Origin: Sessilibacter corallicola
Lineage (GTDB): Bacteria; Pseudomonadota; Gammaproteobacteria; Pseudomonadales; Cellvibrionaceae
Reading direction: 5' to 3'
Assembly (NCBI RefSeq): GCF_021290925.1
Contig: NZ_JAJSLX010000001.1
Coordinates: forward strand, 1,488,001 to 1,552,000
DNA length: 64,000 nt
Shown piece by piece: positions 51,541 through 59,157 of this stretch. Position numbers and translations under genes: made by a program. The notes below the pieces were generated by a model that searched no databases, was not told the origin of the DNA, and saw only the letters and a list, made by a program, of their open reading frames with translations. Numbering within the stretch: position 1 is the first letter of the stretch; the number at the start of each line of letters is the position of its first letter.

Positions 51541-52689
51541 TTGAATACTGTAATTGACAATTTTAACATTCATGTTGCCACGTCAATAAACGAGTTAGAC
51601 GCCGACTTATGGGACCAAAAAATCGGCTTTAACCACGCCGCCAAGTCTCATCAATTTCTTCAAATTATCGAAAGCAGTTTTCCCGCAAGGCAGTATTTCT
51701 ACTTTTCGGTTTATTCCGCCACCGACAGCAGCAAACCCATCGCTTTATTTTTTAGTTGCCAATACCGACACGACTTATTTCAAGGCGCTCAAGGATTGAC
51801 GGAATCTTGCGTCAATAGCGTTAGACATCTTCTGAAAAATTTTGGCGCAATTTCTATTGCCATGACAGGCAATCCGGAGTGCCACAGCCAAACTTGGTGG
51901 TTCGACGATCAAGCCATTACAGAATCTCAATTTTTTTCTCTGAGCACTCAATGCCTAGAACAGCATCACCCTAAAGCCTGGCTGTTGATTGTCAGAGACT
52001 TTATGATTCAATCGAACAGTGACAGTCACTTTTACGATTTAAAATCAAAATTTGGCCATTTCTCGTTTACGTCTTTACATCCAATTGCAGCGCTTTCTAT
52101 TGGCGATCAATCGGCGGAATCTCACAAAAGCCGGTTAAAGCGTAATTATCGTCGACTGATTCGCAAATCCTTGACCGATCTCACTCAGCAGCAATATCGC
52201 GTTGAACGGCAACTGGATTTCAGCCAATTAGTCGATACGTTTTATTCGCTTTATCTCAACGTTCATCATCGCGCGCAAGAATACGTACGCGAGCCTTTCC
52301 CAAAATCATTTTTACTGGATTTGGCGAAAAACCCATTTTCCGAAGCAACGGTGATTTACGACGACGATTCACGAGTTGCAGCGTTTACGATCAGCATATT
52401 CAGTTCAACCATCTACAATCCGTATATTTTCGGAACCCGTGAAATTAAACCTGACGATCCCAATTTTTATTACGCGTTAATGTGGTTTGACCTAGAAAAC
52501 GCCTGTCACCGACGTATGACTCACATGGACATGGGCATCACCAACTATTTTCCCAAACAAAACTTTGGCGCTGAACTGCTGCCCTTAGCGATGGCCGTTT
52601 CAGTTCGAAAACCCTTCCGATGGCTTTCGACATTAATTGCCAAAGCCCTTGCCGAACCCCAACCGCCCATAAGGTCTGGTCTTAAATAA
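51541..52689 (+). CDS. FemAB/GNAT-like acyltransferase (2 of 2 in operon)
   Basis: 382 residues with the same overall plan as the preceding gene (ELDADLWDQKIGFNHAAKSHQFLQIIESSF; KSRLKRNYRRLIRKSLTD; AAFTISIFSSTIYNPYIFGTREIKPDDPNFYYALMWFDLENACHRRMTHMDMGITNYFPKQNFGAELLP). Sequence identity between the two looks low, but the domain order is equal, so they may be old duplicates with different substrates. The start is TTG 51541, one base after the previous stop codon, so translation is probably coupled. Confidence 0.85.
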   Translation: MNTVIDNFNIHVATSINELDADLWDQKIGFNHAAKSHQFLQIIESSFPARQYFYFSVYSATDSSKPIALFFSCQYRHDLFQGAQGLTESCVNSVRHLLKNFGAISIAMTGNPECHSQTWWFDDQAITESQFFSLSTQCLEQHHPKAWLLIVRDFMIQSNSDSHFYDLKSKFGHFSFTSLHPIAALSIGDQSAESHKSRLKRNYRRLIRKSLTDLTQQQYRVERQLDFSQLVDTFYSLYLNVHHRAQEYVREPFPKSFLLDLAKNPFSEATVIYDDDSRVAAFTISIFSSTIYNPYIFGTREIKPDDPNFYYALMWFDLENACHRRMTHMDMGITNYFPKQNFGAELLPLAMAVSVRKPFRWLSTLIAKALAEPQPPIRSGLK

Positions 52690-52715
52690 AACTGTGGTAA
52701 TCTAAGCGCATCATT

Positions 52716-54557
52716 TTGAAGAGGTATTTAGCCATCAATACTGAAAATTCCGCGCGCGCGCAAATCACAGAAAAGCTGGAGCACTATACTCAGCAGGTGG
52801 CAAAACACAGCCAAGCGCTGGCGTTACTGTCTCGCTACCGAACAGTGTCTTTTATTGGTTTTGTGATCACGTTATTTTTTGTCGATCGCTACCCACTTCT
52901 TCTAATACTCAGCGCCGCTGTATTGACAGTGTTCTTCGGCTTTGTCGCGCGCTATAAAAAAGTCACAGCGCTTAAGCACAGCGACGAAACACTGTTAGCT
53001 ATCAATCGGCGTTCGATGGCGAGAATGAATCGCGATTGGAAAAATCTAGAAGCGCCGGAACAAACTGAATCTAAAACGGTATTTTGGCAAGATTTAAATA
53101 TCGGCGGCACGCGATCAATTATTTCGTTGTTAAGCCATATATCTTCACCACTTGGGCTCAACACGCTAAAAAGCTGGTTAGAAAAAACGCCTACTATCGA
53201 AGACATTACCGAAAGGCAGGCTGGGCACCAAGACCTTAAAAACCAATTAGGCTTCCGGCAAACCATTAATGCTCTCGGATTGCAGATTAAAAATATCGGC
53301 CAGCTCAACCACTTAGTTGACTGGTTACAATCGGAATTTACGCTGGTAAAAAAACCAAAGCAAAAACTGATTGCTCTGCGTTGTTGGAACGGCTTAGGTG
53401 CCCTGTTGATTTTACTGGTAGTTACCGGCGTACTTTCAGCAATAAGTGTTTTAGCATACGTCATTATAAACGCTGCGTTACTGTTAAAGTTCAGGCAAGC
53501 CGTTACTGAGCTCTATTATCAAATCAATATCAAACCTGAGCAAATTGAGAATTTAACTAAGCTAAGCCAAGAAATTGAACAGTATAAAAGTCAGTCGCCA
53601 CTCATTAATCATTTACAAAGCGAACTGTTTTCTGCCGAAAAAAACGTTCCGTTTTCCGAGCAACTGTTAAGCTTGTACCGCTTAATTTTATTATCTGAAT
53701 TACGCTTGAGCGCGATTCCTTATATTTTGGCGTCGTTGTTTTTGGCCTGGGATTTACACGTCTTTTTAAGATTGCAACATTGGGCGTCTAAGAACACGCA
53801 CGCATTCGATCAATGCATTGATGCAATTTCACAATTTGAATCCTTATCGATTCTTGCGGCGGTAGCTTATGAGAACTCCACATGGACCTTACCGCACATT
53901 CAGAAAGACAGATCGTCTGAAATCGTGATGGAACACGGCGGGCATCCTTTATTAAAACAGGATGAGGCAATCAGGAATTCTCTAACATTAACGCCGAACG
54001 ATAAAATTTGTGTTATTACTGGCTCTCACATGTCGGGCAAGACGACGTTTTTACGCACGCTCGGTGTTAACGCTAAGCTCGCTATGATTGGCTCCGTGGT
54101 TTGCGCGCAATCGCTGTCAATGCCGCGCTTGGACGTTTTAACCAGCATGCACATCTCGGATTCGCTGTTAGACGGTGTCTCACTGTTTATGGCCGAAGTT
54201 ATTAAAATAAAAACGCTGATCGATATTTTAGAGAAGAACAAACAATCCGATAACATTAATACGTTATTTTTGTTGGATGAAGTTTTACGAGGATCTAACG
54301 ATTTAGAAAGAAAGCTGGTGTTCACTCGTTTGCTCAACAAGCTCGACACTTACGGTGGCTACGGATTGATTTCGACCAACGATATATCGATCGCTAAATC
54401 GGATGAAGTAAACCAAATTGTCAGTCAATACCATTTCCAAGAATCACTGAGTCACCAAGAGGGCTCTGTCGCGTTTGATTTTGACTACAAACTGCGTTGC
54501 GGCGTGGTTGCACAAACCAACGCCATGCAAATTTTGCAATCTATGTCGGTTATTTAA
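52716..54557 (+). CDS. Membrane-associated MutS-family ATPase
   Basis: About 613 residues. It has N-terminal membrane helices (about 43-79: RTVSFIGFVITLFFVDRYPLL...), further hydrophobic stretches near 217-258 and 325-345, and a C-terminal MutS ATPase domain (about 400-610). Walker A is GSHMSGKTTFLRTLG (MutS has GPNMGGKST), Walker B is LFLLDEVLRGSNDLER and a conserved HISDSLLDGVSLFMAE block lies between. The mismatch-recognition and connector domains are absent, so this is a MutS-like ATPase of unknown use, not mismatch repair. It is part of the lipid-type operon, 26 bases after the acyltransferase. The start is uncertain: TTG 52716 lacks a good ribosome site, while AGAGG at 52720-52724 sits before an in-frame ATC at 52734. 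Confidence 0.82.
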   Translation: MKRYLAINTENSARAQITEKLEHYTQQVAKHSQALALLSRYRTVSFIGFVITLFFVDRYPLLLILSAAVLTVFFGFVARYKKVTALKHSDETLLAINRRSMARMNRDWKNLEAPEQTESKTVFWQDLNIGGTRSIISLLSHISSPLGLNTLKSWLEKTPTIEDITERQAGHQDLKNQLGFRQTINALGLQIKNIGQLNHLVDWLQSEFTLVKKPKQKLIALRCWNGLGALLILLVVTGVLSAISVLAYVIINAALLLKFRQAVTELYYQINIKPEQIENLTKLSQEIEQYKSQSPLINHLQSELFSAEKNVPFSEQLLSLYRLILLSELRLSAIPYILASLFLAWDLHVFLRLQHWASKNTHAFDQCIDAISQFESLSILAAVAYENSTWTLPHIQKDRSSEIVMEHGGHPLLKQDEAIRNSLTLTPNDKICVITGSHMSGKTTFLRTLGVNAKLAMIGSVVCAQSLSMPRLDVLTSMHISDSLLDGVSLFMAEVIKIKTLIDILEKNKQSDNINTLFLLDEVLRGSNDLERKLVFTRLLNKLDTYGGYGLISTNDISIAKSDEVNQIVSQYHFQESLSHQEGSVAFDFDYKLRCGVVAQTNAMQILQSMSVI

Positions 54558-54567
54558 CGTTTTCGTT

Positions 54568-55401
54568 ATGCGTATTATTTTAGGCGTATTGCCAAGTGTT
54601 TATTCTCTGTATTTCATCAACCATTATTTGCGAGTTCAAAAATGCACTTTAGAGGCTGTCGTCGTATCAACAAAACCCGTTGTCATTGATCGTCGTCCCG
54701 TGCTCGGAATTCTCGATATCAATTTTCTTATTCAACGATTCGGGTTCAGTTATTTTGGTTTTTTACTCGCAAACCAATGGTTACTATCTAAGGTTAACCG
54801 TCAATCCGAGCAAGAAAATGAATCTTCTAAATTGTGGAATTTAAATCGTTTGAGTGATGAATACGGCTTCTCGCTAATTTATGCCGACGACTTTAATTCC
54901 GACGACACCATTAACATCATCAATGAGATTAACCCGAACTACTTTTTGATTAATGGCTGCGATCAAATACTATCGCCTAGGTTTTTAAATCGCAGCCGCC
55001 CGCAGGCCATTAATATTCATCCGTCTTTACTGCCGGATGATCGTGGTGTTGATCCAGTTTTTCAAAAATTATTGCGCGGGGATTTCACCTGCTCGACCTC
55101 GTTGCACCAGATATCAGCAGAAATTGATCGCGGTCCAATTTATTGCCAGTCTCGACAAAACCTTGGTTCTGTCGGCAGCTATTTAGAGTTTTCTATGGCC
55201 CACGCGGTATTGGCGTCAGAGATTTTGCAGGCGTTTTTGCAAAACCCAAATGACCTCAAACCGCAAAAAGAAAACGCACAACACCCCTATAAGTCTTGGC
55301 CCCAGAAACACGAGATACAGCAGTTTAAGCAAAAGGGGGGGCGTTTTTTATCGAAAGCTGCGATCCATCAATTTTTAAACTTCACCTTCACCCACTGTTA
55401 A
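54568..55401 (+). CDS. Formyltransferase-like (Fmt/PurN/ArnA-fold) protein
   Basis: 277 residues of the formyltransferase superfamily. The catalytic signature is INIHPSLLPDDRGVDPVFQKLLRGD, with the family's N-x-H...D pattern (Asn and His near residues 149-151, Asp in STSLHQISAEIDRGPIYCQ). The N-terminal part (MRIILGVLPSVYSLYFINHYLR) replaces the standard Fmt Rossmann start. It lacks the C-terminal domain of tRNA formyltransferase, so an N-formyl (or other one-carbon) transfer on an amino-lipid or amino-sugar is more likely. It starts at ATG 54568, 11 bases after the MutS-like gene, and is the last gene of the operon. Confidence 0.83.
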   Translation: MRIILGVLPSVYSLYFINHYLRVQKCTLEAVVVSTKPVVIDRRPVLGILDINFLIQRFGFSYFGFLLANQWLLSKVNRQSEQENESSKLWNLNRLSDEYGFSLIYADDFNSDDTINIINEINPNYFLINGCDQILSPRFLNRSRPQAINIHPSLLPDDRGVDPVFQKLLRGDFTCSTSLHQISAEIDRGPIYCQSRQNLGSVGSYLEFSMAHAVLASEILQAFLQNPNDLKPQKENAQHPYKSWPQKHEIQQFKQKGGRFLSKAAIHQFLNFTFTHC

Positions 55402-55410
55402 AGTAGACGG

Positions 55411-55419
55411 TGGTATACT
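55411..55419 (+). promoter_or_regulatory. Extended -10 promoter for the rsgA-like leader
   Basis: TGGTATACT is an extended -10 element (TG-N-TATACT) ten bases after the formyltransferase stop codon. It would start a transcript that carries the leader ORF and helices at 55462-55626. Confidence 0.5.
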
Positions 55420-55461
55420 CACTGTAATTTCAATACTCCAAATTCCGAAGGGGGCGTATCC

Positions 55462-55509
55462 ATGATTGTTTTCCACCGCCAGGCCGGAGCAAAAGCTAAC
55501 TCACACTAA
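55462..55509 (+). CDS. 15-codon leader ORF upstream of the rsgA-like gene
   Basis: Reads MIVFHRQAGAKANSH then TAA. It has a very strong ribosome site, AAGGGGG at 55449-55454, about seven bases before its ATG. Its last codons and stop fall in the left arm of the first helix of the leader RNA. Too short for a protein function to be guessed; its translation is more likely the signal. Confidence 0.45.
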   Translation: MIVFHRQAGAKANSH

Positions 55510-55626
55510 GCAGTGAATTTCTCTGCTACTGGTTAGTGCCCGGCTTGTGAGCCGGGATTCGCACGAATCCCAAATTATCAGCGCAACACACTGTGTTTGT
55601 GCGGCTTTGCTATGCGTAATTTTGGG
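55496..55626 (+). ncRNA. Structured leader with alternative helices before the rsgA-like gene
   Basis: Helix 1: CTAAC 55496-55500 with GTTAG 55532-55536, inner AGCAG 55509-55513 with CTGCT 55523-55527. Helix 2: CCCGGCT 55539-55545 with AGCCGGG 55550-55556. Helix 3: GGGATTCG 55554-55561 with CGAATCCC 55564-55571, sharing GGG with helix 2. Helix 4: CCCAAATTA 55569-55577 with TAATTTTGGG 55617-55626 (one bulge), sharing CCC with helix 3 and covering the likely ribosome site GGGA before ATG 55636. A further stem lies at about 55582-55602. The overlaps make helices 2/3 and 3/4 mutually exclusive, as in attenuators. Confidence 0.55.
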
Positions 55627-55635
55627 AAAACACTC

Positions 55636-56706
55636 ATGTATTTTCAGCACCTTTCCGACCTCGGTTGGAACAATTACTTTCAGTCTCAACTGACCTTTGA
55701 ACAACTTGATACACAACTTCCTTTTCGAGTTATTTCACAACACCGCAGCCAAGTGGAATGCGTCGGCCTCAACAAAAACGGGCAGCCGATCGACGTAGCG
55801 CTGGGCAGTCATTTTTGGCGTAACGCAGACACTTACGAGCGCCCAACCGTTGGCGACTGGTTGATGCTCGATGAACACCTCCAACCTCAGCAATTGCTTG
55901 AGCGCAAGTCGTTGCTGAAACGAAAGAGCGCCGGCCAGACTTCAGCACTTCAGCTAATCGCAGCCAATATCGACACGCTGTTTATCGTGACTTCGTGTAA
56001 TGACGATTTCTCGCTAAACCGGCTGGAACGTTATCTATCGATTGCTAATGAGTCAGCGATTCATTGCGTGGCGGTGATAACAAAAGCGGATTTGTGCAGT
56101 GATACCTCGGTGTTCGTGCAGGCGATCGCCAACGCCCATCCTTCGCTGGCAATCGAGACCTTGAACGCCACCCATACCGACGAACTCGACTCCCTCAAAC
56201 AGTGGATTGGTGTGGGCCAGACAACCGCGTTGCTGGGTTCTTCTGGAGTGGGGAAATCAACCATCATCAATGGTCTAACCGCTGCTAGCGCTCAGAAAAC
56301 CGGAGCCATTCGAGAAAGCGACAGCAAAGGAAGACACACGACAACCGGAAGAAGTTTGCATCGATTATCCGGCGGCGGTCTGCTAATTGATACGCCCGGA
56401 ATGCGTGAGCTGCAAATGGTTGATAGCGAACACGGCATTAAAACCACGTTTCACGAGATTGAAATCCTGGCCGAAAATTGCCGCTTCAAAAACTGCTCAC
56501 ACACCACAGAGCCAGGCTGTGCGGTGTTGCAAGCCGTTGAGTCTGACAAACTGGAGGCGCGATTATTGGATAACTACCACAAATTGCTGTCCGAGCAGGC
56601 GCGTAATAATGAATCCGTTGCCGAAAGACGCAGTAATGATCGTGCCCTTGGACGTTTTTATAAAAACGCCCAGAAAACTTCCAAAAAGTTTAAATCCAGA
56701 GACTAG
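55636..56706 (+). CDS. RsgA-family GTPase (ribosome small subunit-dependent GTPase A)
   Basis: 356 residues of the circularly permuted RsgA/YjeQ GTPase family. An N-terminal OB fold (GLNKNGQPIDVALGSHFWRNADTYERPTVGDWLML) comes first. The GTPase motifs appear in permuted order: ITKADLC (G4), then GSSGVGKSTIINGL (G1), the switch-I TTTGR, DTPGMRELQM (G3). Then the zinc finger (C..C.H......C, in NCRFKNCSHTTEPGCAV) follows. RsgA helps mature the 30S subunit. The protein differs from canonical RsgA at the N-terminus and may be the second, YjeQ-like paralogue seen in many gammaproteobacteria, so I give no symbol. The start is ATG 55636; the upstream leader looks regulatory. Confidence 0.92.
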   Translation: MYFQHLSDLGWNNYFQSQLTFEQLDTQLPFRVISQHRSQVECVGLNKNGQPIDVALGSHFWRNADTYERPTVGDWLMLDEHLQPQQLLERKSLLKRKSAGQTSALQLIAANIDTLFIVTSCNDDFSLNRLERYLSIANESAIHCVAVITKADLCSDTSVFVQAIANAHPSLAIETLNATHTDELDSLKQWIGVGQTTALLGSSGVGKSTIINGLTAASAQKTGAIRESDSKGRHTTTGRSLHRLSGGGLLIDTPGMRELQMVDSEHGIKTTFHEIEILAENCRFKNCSHTTEPGCAVLQAVESDKLEARLLDNYHKLLSEQARNNESVAERRSNDRALGRFYKNAQKTSKKFKSRD

Positions 56707-56773
56707 GCACTCAGTAAGGAATCGACACAGGGACGTGTCGACTGTGAAATTGAAGTATCCGAGGTTAAACGAG

Positions 56774-57487
56774 TTAAAACAGTAACGAGTGCATATAAGG
56801 AAGCACGAAAGCGCTGACCGTTCCCGTGATTCCCATACTTAATCCTGCAAGAGCACCACAGCGAACACTGATTTCAAAACCACGCATGGTGCCAACACCA
56901 TGAGCAAGGGTGCCGAGCAACAAGCCTTGAAGACGGTCGTCGGATAAACCCACCCATTTAAAAATCGGCGGGCCGAGCAAAGCACCAACAACTCCGGTAA
57001 ACACCGTAATTGCCGTCGACAGAGCAACAATGCCACCGATCGATTCGGCAATGCCATAGGCCATCGGACTGGTAACCGTCTTGGTCATCATACTGACAAG
57101 AATTTCGGTGTCACCGCCAAACAACCAAGCAAAACCTAACGCCGATAGAGGTGCAATCACACTGGCAACAATAATCATCAAGCTGGCGGGAATGACCAAA
57201 CCGCGCAGCGCTTTTAACTCCAATCGCAATGGCACCGCCAAAGCCACAGAAACCGTTCCCAAAAAGTAGACCAACAAGGTACTGCCTTGTTTGTAGGTTT
57301 CAAACTCCATGGGCGTAATGGCGATAAAACCTGCCACCAGGAAAGAACCGGCAAGTACGGGGTGCATCCAGACCTTTCGTCCTACTCGTTCGTAGGCCAT
57401 GAAGCCAAGCTGAAATCCCAGCAGTGTAATGAACACTGAAAATAGGGGAGTTTCTAATATTTCTTGAATGGCGGGATCGAAAGTCAC
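56774..57487 (-). CDS. lrgB: LrgB family membrane protein
   Basis: 237 residues with seven or so membrane helices; family marks are MYGIAESIGGIVALSTAITVFTGVVGALLGPPIFKW and LLGTLAHGVGTMRGFE in the C-terminal half. LrgB works with the holin-like LrgA in controlling murein hydrolase activity or, as more recent work suggests, in transport of small carboxylates such as pyruvate. Its start overlaps lrgA by four bases, so the pair is coupled. Confidence 0.93.
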   Translation of the reverse strand: MTFDPAIQEILETPLFSVFITLLGFQLGFMAYERVGRKVWMHPVLAGSFLVAGFIAITPMEFETYKQGSTLLVYFLGTVSVALAVPLRLELKALRGLVIPASLMIIVASVIAPLSALGFAWLFGGDTEILVSMMTKTVTSPMAYGIAESIGGIVALSTAITVFTGVVGALLGPPIFKWVGLSDDRLQGLLLGTLAHGVGTMRGFEISVRCGALAGLSMGITGTVSAFVLPYMHSLLF

Positions 57488-57819
57488 AGCTTAGTCATCC
57501 ATTTAAGGAGGAGGGCACAAATTAAAATGGCGACTGCCGTTCCTAAAACCATACCGGCGAGAAGCGCGGGCCATTGCCCTAGAATTTCTTGCGGTAAATA
57601 AAATAAACCAACACCGGCCGGCATAAAAAATACACCGAGGTAGCGGATTAGGTGATCACTGACGACTTTTACTGACTCAGGCAGAGGAATAAATAAGAAG
57701 GTCACAAACAACAACATTAAACCAATGACCGAACCCGGAATAACCAAGCCAAATGAGCGGGAAACAAACTCCCCCAACATTTGGAAGCCAAAAAGTAATA
57801 CCAACCCGCGAATTACCAC
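57484..57819 (-). CDS. lrgA: LrgA/CidA family holin-like protein
   Basis: 111 residues with four membrane helices and the CidA/LrgA core: LGEFVSRSFGLVIPGSVIGLMLLFVTFLF, VSDHLIRYLGVFFMPAGVGLFYL. I set the start at GTG 57819 because TTAGGA lies eight bases before it; the longer open frame to 57870 would overlap dsbB by 41 bases and adds unrelated residues. It follows dsbB by ten bases and overlaps lrgB by four, so the three genes are probably one transcript. Confidence 0.9.
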   Translation of the reverse strand: MVIRGLVLLFGFQMLGEFVSRSFGLVIPGSVIGLMLLFVTFLFIPLPESVKVVSDHLIRYLGVFFMPAGVGLFYLPQEILGQWPALLAGMVLGTAVAILICALLLKWMTKL

Positions 57820-57829
57820 TGAATAAATC

Positions 57830-58375
57830 CTAACTGCGTCGCAGAAGCTGCCAAATATTAATAAGAACAAGACCGGCGAAAGCCACCAGAGTCCAACCGG
57901 GAATACTCAATCCCAAAAATGTCCAAGAAACCTCAGCGCAATTACCGTCACCACGCAATAAAACCGTTAACGCTTCTTGCAGAGGAAATGCTTCGATTAA
58001 ATAGTCGAATGACGGTCCGCACGCGGGCACCTGATCTTCAGGAAGACTTTGTAACCACAACTGACGCGAGGAGAAAAAGCCACCTGCGATAGCGCTGATA
58101 ATCGCCAAGAAAGACAGCACCTTTCGGGCTGTCACTGCGTTGTGAACAACAAATGCAATTAGCGCCCAAGAACCAGTGGCTATAATGAAAATACGCTGGG
58201 TAATACACAGTGCGCACGGCACCAGATCCATAAAGTATTGCATGTAAAGGCCGACAGCCATTAAGCCAACGCAACCTAAAAATACGATGAAATTGGTCAG
58301 TCGAATACCCGGCAACCAGAAAGATGAAGCAGACAAAATCAGAATTCTCCTAGTTTCTGCGACCCAAAGCGACAT
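57830..58375 (-). CDS. dsbB: Disulfide bond formation protein B
   Basis: 181 residues with four membrane helices. The two redox cysteine pairs of DsbB are present: CALC in VPCALCITQRIF, and the periplasmic pair CGPSFDYLIEAFP...GNCAEVSW. DsbB reoxidises DsbA and passes electrons to quinones. The start is ATG 58375, with AGGA seven bases upstream. It is the first gene of the dsbB-lrgA-lrgB run. No dsbA is adjacent. Confidence 0.94.
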   Translation of the reverse strand: MSLWVAETRRILILSASSFWLPGIRLTNFIVFLGCVGLMAVGLYMQYFMDLVPCALCITQRIFIIATGSWALIAFVVHNAVTARKVLSFLAIISAIAGGFFSSRQLWLQSLPEDQVPACGPSFDYLIEAFPLQEALTVLLRGDGNCAEVSWTFLGLSIPGWTLVAFAGLVLINIWQLLRRS

Positions 58376-58437
58376 TTTATCCTATCGATTGCTTTGGTGC
58401 TGTTGAAATTACTTACGCCACTTTCGAGGATGCGACG

Positions 58438-58860
58438 ATGACGTTTCTCTACCGCCTGATCATGTCACTCATAATTTTATGGGTGGCTTCAACACCTATC
58501 GCTTTCGCCGAGGAAGAAGCCGCAGAGGGCGAACCCATCGCGGCAATTTACATCCCCATAAAACCGTCGTTTGTGGTCAACTACGGTGGACCAGGCAAAC
58601 TCCGTTACATCAAAGCGGACATATCAGTTCGAGTAAAAGACAGCGCAACAGCCAACCAAGTTCGACACCACTTACCTTATCTTAGAAATAACATTGTGCT
58701 TCTTTTGAGCAAACAAACCAACGACGCTGTTGATACCCAAGCGGGCAAAGAGTTACTCCGCCAAGCTGCACTGGAAGAAGTCCACGCGGTTCTAGAGGAA
58801 CAAGAGGGATCAAGCGGTGTTGTCGATTTGTATTTCGATAACTTTATTGTCCAGCGCTAA
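58438..58860 (+). CDS. FliL-like protein outside a flagellar operon
   Basis: 140 residues. The N-terminus is a signal peptide or anchor (MTFLYRLIMSLIILWVASTPIAFA), followed by an acidic stretch and a FliL-type domain: YIPIKPSFVVNYGGPGKLRYIKADISVRVKDSATANQVRHHLPYLRNNIVLLLSKQ, with the stomatin/SPFH-like C-terminal DLYFDNFIVQ. FliL stabilises the flagellar stator. This one lies alone, with no other flagellar genes in the window, as in the known group of orphan FliL-like proteins of pseudomonads. A terminator follows. Confidence 0.87.
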   Translation: MTFLYRLIMSLIILWVASTPIAFAEEEAAEGEPIAAIYIPIKPSFVVNYGGPGKLRYIKADISVRVKDSATANQVRHHLPYLRNNIVLLLSKQTNDAVDTQAGKELLRQAALEEVHAVLEEQEGSSGVVDLYFDNFIVQR

Positions 58861-58885
58861 TACTTTTCCAAGACATATATTCAGG

Positions 58886-58917
58886 TCTATCCACAGAAAT
58901 TGTGGATAGATTTTCTC
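58886..58917 (+). terminator. Rho-independent terminator after the FliL-like gene
   Basis: Perfect 10-bp stem TCTATCCACA (58886-58895) / TGTGGATAGA (58901-58910) with loop GAAAT, followed by TTTTCTCTT. Confidence 0.88.
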
Positions 58918-58929
58918 TTAAATTGACCA

Positions 58930-59133
58930 CTATTTGGCCCGTTTTCGGATTTCAGTCACCACCTCGCCGCCAATTCCCCAGTTGTCGGTTTCGACCTCAT
59001 CAATAACCACAACGGTGGTTGCCGGATTCTTATTTAAGGTGGTTTGCAACAACTCAGTAACCCCCTGAATAAGCTCAGCTTTCTGTTCGGCGGTGGCACC
59101 TTCATTGGTAATTTTAATATTGACGTAAGGCAT
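58930..59133 (-). CDS. 4-oxalocrotonate tautomerase family protein
   Basis: 67 residues of the tautomerase fold. The catalytic Pro is the second codon (MPYVNIKIT) and becomes residue 1 after Met removal; the middle VTELLQTTLNKNPATTVVVIDEVETDNWGIGG matches 4-OT/YwhB types. Such enzymes convert unsaturated keto acids. It lies 24 bases after the MFS gene on the same strand, so they may form an operon. Confidence 0.92.
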   Translation of the reverse strand: MPYVNIKITNEGATAEQKAELIQGVTELLQTTLNKNPATTVVVIDEVETDNWGIGGEVVTEIRKRAK

Positions 59134-59157
59134 GATTTCTCTCCGTAATTGATTCTG

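Noticed and set aside
50334-52689. Possibility that the two GNAT-like genes are peptidoglycan FemX/FemAB enzymes
   Set aside because: They are embedded in a lipid-type operon and lack the known Fem helical arm; the fold label is kept but the cell-wall role is not.
55496-55536. TAAC...GTTAG ends that recall an integron attC site
   Set aside because: Neither end fits RYYYAAC / GTTRRRY, there is no integrase or cassette array, and the pairing is better explained as part of the leader RNA.
56722-56741. TCGACAC / GTGTCGA hairpin after the rsgA-like gene
   Set aside because: No T-run follows on either strand, so it cannot be called a terminator with confidence.
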